In this document: in pieces, positions 5,601 to 8,528 of the stretch
Numbering within the stretch: position 1 is the stretch's first letter
How the letters are laid out: the number at the start of each line of letters is the position of its first letter
From: Patescibacteria group bacterium
Lineage (GTDB): Bacteria; Patescibacteriota; Microgenomatia; UBA10105; UBA927
Assembly: GCA_003545435.1 (NCBI GenBank)
Contig: DPYI01000056.1
Location: 2,011-10,538 of the forward strand
Direction: 5' to 3'
DNA: 8,528 bases
Made by a program: the position numbers and the translations under genes
The notes under the pieces: generated by a model
Told to the model about the DNA's origin: nothing
Seen by the model: only the letters and a program-made list of their open reading frames with translations
Database searches by the model: none

Positions 5601-6869
5601 TTACGTTCCTTCCTGCCAGCTCCCCAGATAGTGTTTCTGTTCTTTGGTGAGCGTGTCAAATTTCACTCCCATCGCATCCAGTTTCAGTCGGGCAATTTCT
5701 TTATCCATGTCGGGCGATATCGTATACACTTTCACCTCAAGTTTGCCTTTGTTTTTCACGAAAAACTCCGCAGCGAGCGCTTGGTTAGCAAACGACATGT
5801 CCATGACTTCCGCCGGGTGGCCTTCGGCAGCAACCAGATTGATAAGCCGGCCCTCACCAAGGATATATCTTTTAGTCCCGTCTTTGAGCGTATACTCATC
5901 CACATAATCCCGTATTTTTCTTTTCGCTGTTGCTTTCTTTTCCAATTCCCCAACCGCCACTTCTACATTAAAATGTCCGGAGTTGGCAATAATTACTCCG
6001 TCTTTCATCTTGAGAATGTGGTCGAGAGATATTACATTTTTATCTCCCGTGACTGTTACAAATATATCTCCGATTTTGGCTGCATCCGCAACTCTCATGA
6101 CGGTAAATCCGTCCATGACTGCCTCCAATGCTTTGACAGAATCAACCTCGGTTACAATCACGTGAGCGCCCATTCCCCGGGCCCGAGTTGCCAGTCCCCG
6201 TCCGCACCAGCCGTATCCGGCAACCACAAACGTTTTCCCGGCCAGAAGTACATTCGTTGCCCGCATGATGCCGTCGAGAGTCGACTGGCCTGTACCGTAC
6301 CGATTATCAAACATGTGCTTGGTGTCGCTGTCATTGACTGCAAAGACCGGAATTTTTAACGCACCGTCTTTCTCCATAGCTTTGAGCCTGATAATTCCGG
6401 TTGTGGTTTCCTCACTGGATCCAATCACTTCGGAAATTTGGTTTTTTCGTTCTTTATGAAGGAGAGACACAAGATCCGCTCCGTCATCCATTGTGATTTG
6501 GGGTTTGGTATCAAGAACCGCGTTGAGGTGTTTGTAATAACGTTTCGTATCTTCCCCTTTCACCGCAAAGACAGGAATATGGTAATCGGCTACCAATGAT
6601 GCAGCCACATCATCCTGCGTTGACAATGGATTGCTGGCGCACAATGAAATTACGGCGCCTCCTGCCTGAAGAACCAGCATAAGATTGGCGGTTTCTGCTG
6701 TCACATGAAGACATGCGCCGAGCCTTACTCCTTTGAGAGGTTTTTCTTTCGCAAAACGCTTTCCGATAAGGGCAAGAACCGGCATTGAGCGTCCTGCCCA
6801 TTCAATGCGAAGCTTTCCTTTTTTAGCCAACGTCGGATCTTGTATATCATGAGAAATTGTTTTTGTCAT
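5601..6869 (-). CDS. ahcY: Adenosylhomocysteinase (S-adenosylhomocysteine hydrolase)
   Basis: NAD-dependent enzyme that reversibly splits S-adenosylhomocysteine into homocysteine and adenosine, relieving product inhibition of methyltransferases. It has 422 residues. Substrate-site features are CLHVTAETANL (His55, Thr57, Thr60), MDDGADL (127-133), GSSEETTTG (Glu153/154), and AVNDSDTKHMFDNRYGTGQS (Lys184, Asp188, Asn189). The NAD fold carries GYGWCGRG (218-225), followed by ANSGHF (295-300) and the EGHP His351. The C-terminus ends YLGSWQEGT, without the Lys/Tyr tail (YRY end) of eukaryotic-type enzymes and without their roughly 40-residue insertion, so it is the shorter archaeal/Thermotoga-like form. 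The start is supported by a strong ribosome binding site. It follows the PfkB-family kinase by 43 bases, consistent with one transcript. Confidence 0.97.
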   Translation of the reverse strand: MTKTISHDIQDPTLAKKGKLRIEWAGRSMPVLALIGKRFAKEKPLKGVRLGACLHVTAETANLMLVLQAGGAVISLCASNPLSTQDDVAASLVADYHIPVFAVKGEDTKRYYKHLNAVLDTKPQITMDDGADLVSLLHKERKNQISEVIGSSEETTTGIIRLKAMEKDGALKIPVFAVNDSDTKHMFDNRYGTGQSTLDGIMRATNVLLAGKTFVVAGYGWCGRGLATRARGMGAHVIVTEVDSVKALEAVMDGFTVMRVADAAKIGDIFVTVTGDKNVISLDHILKMKDGVIIANSGHFNVEVAVGELEKKATAKRKIRDYVDEYTLKDGTKRYILGEGRLINLVAAEGHPAEVMDMSFANQALAAEFFVKNKGKLEVKVYTISPDMDKEIARLKLDAMGVKFDTLTKEQKHYLGSWQEGT

Positions 6870-6873
6870 AGTT

Positions 6874-6880
6874 CCCCTTT
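6874..6880 (-). promoter_or_regulatory. Shine-Dalgarno site of ahcY
   Basis: AAAGGGG on the minus strand ends four bases before the ATG at 6869. It is one of only two strong ribosome binding sites in the window (the other is ybaB), and it fixes the ahcY start. Confidence 0.7.
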
Positions 6881-6912
6881 CTTAATTCCCGGACAGAGAA
6901 TCATATAGTACA

Positions 6913-7863
6913 CTATTTTAGAGAAATTTTCGTACCGTAATTTTTCTGATACCTTTCAATAAATTGTTTTTTTGTGTATGTATGTGTCACTGTTCCGTAT
7001 TTTTCAACTGTGTACACAGCGGCAACAGACCCCATCTGGCCGCAGGTTTTAAGGTCACACCCGCGGACATATCCTGCGATAAATCCCCCCCGGTACGCAT
7101 CCCCGGCGCCGGTCGGATCAACCACAGCTGAAACTTTTGCCGGCTTAATGGAAATCCGATTATTTTTCTCTTCAATGATTGATCCTTTCGGACCGAGTGT
7201 CGTAATGACTATCGGCACAAGCATACGTAACTGTTTATGGGTTATTTCAAGCTGTTTCTCCATAAGCGAAATCTCATAGTCATTTCCGATAGCCATCGAT
7301 GCATGCGTAATTCCTTTTTTCAAATCTGTCGGAGACAGTGTCGCTATCTGAAATGCCGGATCAAAAAGGTATGGTATTTTTCGAACTATACATTCATCTA
7401 CATACTGTACCATCGCCTTAGGATCAGACGGAGAAATAATGGCGAAAAGGTTTTTCTTCTTTTTCAACCACGGTAAAAGATGACAGCGCGTCGCGTATTT
7501 CAGAGCCCCGATAAAAAAAGATCCGATCTGATTATCATTTTGGTCGGTAATGACAAAATAAGAACTGGTTGGAATATCCCTGTGAACAGTGATACCTGAT
7601 ATATCCATGTGATGACGTTTCAAAAAGATCAGATAGGGAGAAAAGTCATTTCCCGCGGGAGCAATGATATGCGGGTATTCCCCAAGAAGTTGTAATGTAT
7701 ACGCAATATTACCCGCCGTTCCGCCGAATTGCTTATGGAGCGTATCAACAAGAAAGCTTAAAGAAAGGGAGTGGATTTTATCCGGCATGATCCGGTCCGC
7801 AAACCTGCCCGGAAAATCCATGATGTAGTCATATCCCAAAGACCCGGTAACGAGTATATCCAT
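6913..7863 (-). CDS. PfkB-family kinase, probable adenosine/nucleoside kinase
   Basis: A ribokinase-like (PfkB) kinase of 316 residues. It shows the N-terminal GSLGYDYIMDFPGRF (7-21), the substrate-site GG in FGGTAGNIAYTLQLLGE (46-62), the NxxE motif as NDYE (194-197), TTLGPKG (221-227), and the catalytic/anion-hole signature DPTGAGDAYRGGF (249-261) with base Asp255. The GSLGYDxIMxFPGRF opening and the IPTSSYFVITDQNDNQIGSF segment resemble the adenosine-kinase-like branch more than sugar kinases. Lying just upstream of ahcY, it could phosphorylate the adenosine released by AhcY to AMP and pull that reaction forward; this is inference from context, and ribose or another nucleoside remain possible. 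The ATG at 7863 has no Shine-Dalgarno; a weak TACATT lies six bases before it. The spacer to ybaB is 42 bases of AT-rich sequence. Confidence 0.9.
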   Translation of the reverse strand: MDILVTGSLGYDYIMDFPGRFADRIMPDKIHSLSLSFLVDTLHKQFGGTAGNIAYTLQLLGEYPHIIAPAGNDFSPYLIFLKRHHMDISGITVHRDIPTSSYFVITDQNDNQIGSFFIGALKYATRCHLLPWLKKKKNLFAIISPSDPKAMVQYVDECIVRKIPYLFDPAFQIATLSPTDLKKGITHASMAIGNDYEISLMEKQLEITHKQLRMLVPIVITTLGPKGSIIEEKNNRISIKPAKVSAVVDPTGAGDAYRGGFIAGYVRGCDLKTCGQMGSVAAVYTVEKYGTVTHTYTKKQFIERYQKNYGTKISLK

Positions 7864-7905
7864 TGAAACAATGTAAAATTTCGAATTTTAAATTTAAAAT
7901 TGATT

Positions 7906-8172
7906 TCACATCCCCATCCCTTTGCTGATTTCTGCTAATTTCCCTGCTGCTGCCTGCTGGGATTGCTTGATGACATTGGTAAGGGCACGTTTAGCAGGCT
8001 CATTGGATACATTGTCAATCCGTACGTCAATCACTTCCTGATTGCCGTTCATAACCACTTCCACATTGCCGTCCCTGCCGGTGAACAGCATACCCGACAG
8101 CGCTTTCTGGATTTCCATGGCAGATTTTCGCATCTGATTGATATCGCCAAGTGCTTTAAATGGATTTAACAT
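7906..8172 (-). CDS. ybaB: YbaB/EbfC family nucleoid-associated protein
   Basis: A small dimeric DNA-binding protein of the YbaB/EbfC family, thought to shape the nucleoid and often encoded between dnaX and recR. At 88 residues it is shorter than the usual 100-110, mainly at the N-terminus. It starts MLNPFKALGDINQMRKSAMEIQ, the first coiled helix, then the beta-strand core NVEVVMNGNQEVIDVRID, and ends with a helix containing LTNVIKQSQQAAAGKLAEIS and a GMGM tail, matching the family pattern. Translation should be strong given the perfect AAGGAGG upstream. It follows dnaX by 113 bases with a large inverted repeat between them, so its expression could be partly uncoupled from dnaX. Confidence 0.93.
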   Translation of the reverse strand: MLNPFKALGDINQMRKSAMEIQKALSGMLFTGRDGNVEVVMNGNQEVIDVRIDNVSNEPAKRALTNVIKQSQQAAAGKLAEISKGMGM

Positions 8173-8176
8173 ACAT

Positions 8177-8183
8177 CCTCCTT
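8177..8183 (-). promoter_or_regulatory. Shine-Dalgarno site of ybaB
   Basis: A perfect AAGGAGG on the minus strand lies four bases before the ATG at 8172. A second ATG four bases earlier (8176) is out of frame with the YbaB reading frame. This is the best ribosome binding site in the window. Confidence 0.8.
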
Positions 8184-8192
8184 CGGAATATC

Positions 8193-8272
8193 ATCAACGA
8201 ATAACGAATTTGTACGAATTTACGAATAACCTAAATTCGTATATTCGTAGGTTTTATTCGTAATTCGTTGAT
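8193..8272. repeat. 80-bp inverted repeat of CGAAT/ATTCG words between dnaX and ybaB
   Basis: Four CGAAT words (8198, 8205, 8215, 8223) are mirrored by four ATTCG words (8235, 8243, 8256, 8263). The outer arms ATCAACGAAT (8193-8202) and ATTCGTTGAT (8263-8272) are exact inverted copies; the inner pairs are offset by three bases. RNA from either strand could fold into a long hairpin. It fills most of the 113-base spacer. Confidence 0.65.
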
Positions 8273-8285
8273 AGTTCTTAAGTCA

Positions 8286-8528
8286 TTATTTTTTTCCCAA
8301 CACTATCTCTACTTTTACCTTCACCCCGAATAGCTTCTTGAGAACTGTGGCAAGGATATCACGGACGCGCGGATCTGACAAGCGTTCCTGATGGAATGGA
8401 TAAAACGCCTCAATAACTACAACACCACCCTCGACAGATCTCGGGCGGGCCCCGCGGATCACGCCAGCAACCGAATGATTGAATGGCTTGAGTGTTTCTA
8501 TGAAATCCGACCAGTGGGAAGTGAGTTT
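8286..8528 (-). CDS. dnaX: DNA polymerase III subunit gamma/tau, C-terminal end only
   Basis: Only the last 80 codons and the stop are inside the window; the start lies beyond the right edge. DnaX is the clamp-loader subunit that organises the replisome. The fragment matches the DnaX domain III found just after the ATPase part: an opening WSDFIETLKPFNHSVAGVIRGA (two motifs of the type WxxFLxxLKxxN and SVxALLRxA), then strand VVVIEAFYPFHQERLSDP with the hallmark FHxERL, then RVRDILATVLKKLFG, ending VKVEIVLGKK. No tau-like extension follows, so this is a short gamma-type protein ending at this domain. The YbaB neighbour supports the call. It was recognised by translating the open end of the window by eye. 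Confidence 0.88.
   Translation of the reverse strand, partial: KLTSHWSDFIETLKPFNHSVAGVIRGARPRSVEGGVVVIEAFYPFHQERLSDPRVRDILATVLKKLFGVKVKVEIVLGKK

Noticed and set aside
5553..6359. Long plus-strand open frame (268 codons) antisense to ahcY
   Set aside because: It lies entirely opposite a clear ahcY gene apart from its first codons, its translation has no recognisable motif, and it is explained by codon bias of the real gene. The plus-strand frame at 560-970 opposite cysS was rejected for the same reason.
6880..6912. Promoter for ahcY in the kinase-ahcY spacer (TACTATATGAT)
   Set aside because: The match to a -10 box is poor, the spacing to a -35 is not supported, and the 43-base gap is compatible with co-transcription.

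Overview
The window reads as a compact, reduced bacterial chromosome, most likely a Candidate Phyla Radiation (Patescibacteria) genome, possibly of the Microgenomates type. That placement is inference. It rests on short proteins, AT-rich low-complexity spacers built from a few repeated words, a remnant of a four-helix-bundle (23S rRNA intervening-sequence-like) gene, frequent lack of Shine-Dalgarno sites, and a small lysine-rich protein of a style common in that group. TGA and TAA both end genes at their natural C-termini, so the standard bacterial code fits.

Every supported gene lies on the minus strand, so transcription runs from high to low coordinates: dnaX (3' end only), ybaB, a PfkB-family nucleoside/sugar kinase, ahcY (adenosylhomocysteinase), a class I aminotransferase, prs (PRPP synthetase), recR, a MIP18/DUF59 protein, a broken four-helix-bundle gene, an unrecognised basic protein, and cysS (5' part only). 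The longer plus-strand open frames are antisense shadows.

Region 8286-8528 and 7906-8172 is the dnaX-ybaB pair that in many bacteria continues directly into recR. Here recR is about 4.7 kb further on, and four metabolic genes lie between. The kinase and ahcY form a plausible S-adenosylhomocysteine disposal pair: AhcY splits SAH into homocysteine and adenosine, and the kinase could trap the adenosine as AMP. An extended -10 promoter then opens a second unit with the aminotransferase and prs. recR may start its own transcript.

Region 1168-2496 is gene-poor. It holds the DUF59 gene, the frameshifted and internally deleted four-helix-bundle pseudogene (too short for usual gene calling), the small basic protein, and spacers made of related words such as GTGATTTGAGATTTGAAA.

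The observations most worth checking are: a REP-like 20-mer encoding an apparent six-residue insertion in the aminotransferase active-site region; the pseudogene; a perfect 30-bp palindrome between prs and recR; -10-like boxes placed exactly six bases before the ATG of recR and cysS (possible leaderless mRNAs); and an 80-bp inverted repeat of CGAAT words between dnaX and ybaB. No mobile element, CRISPR array, rRNA or tRNA was seen, and no clearly new multi-gene system.
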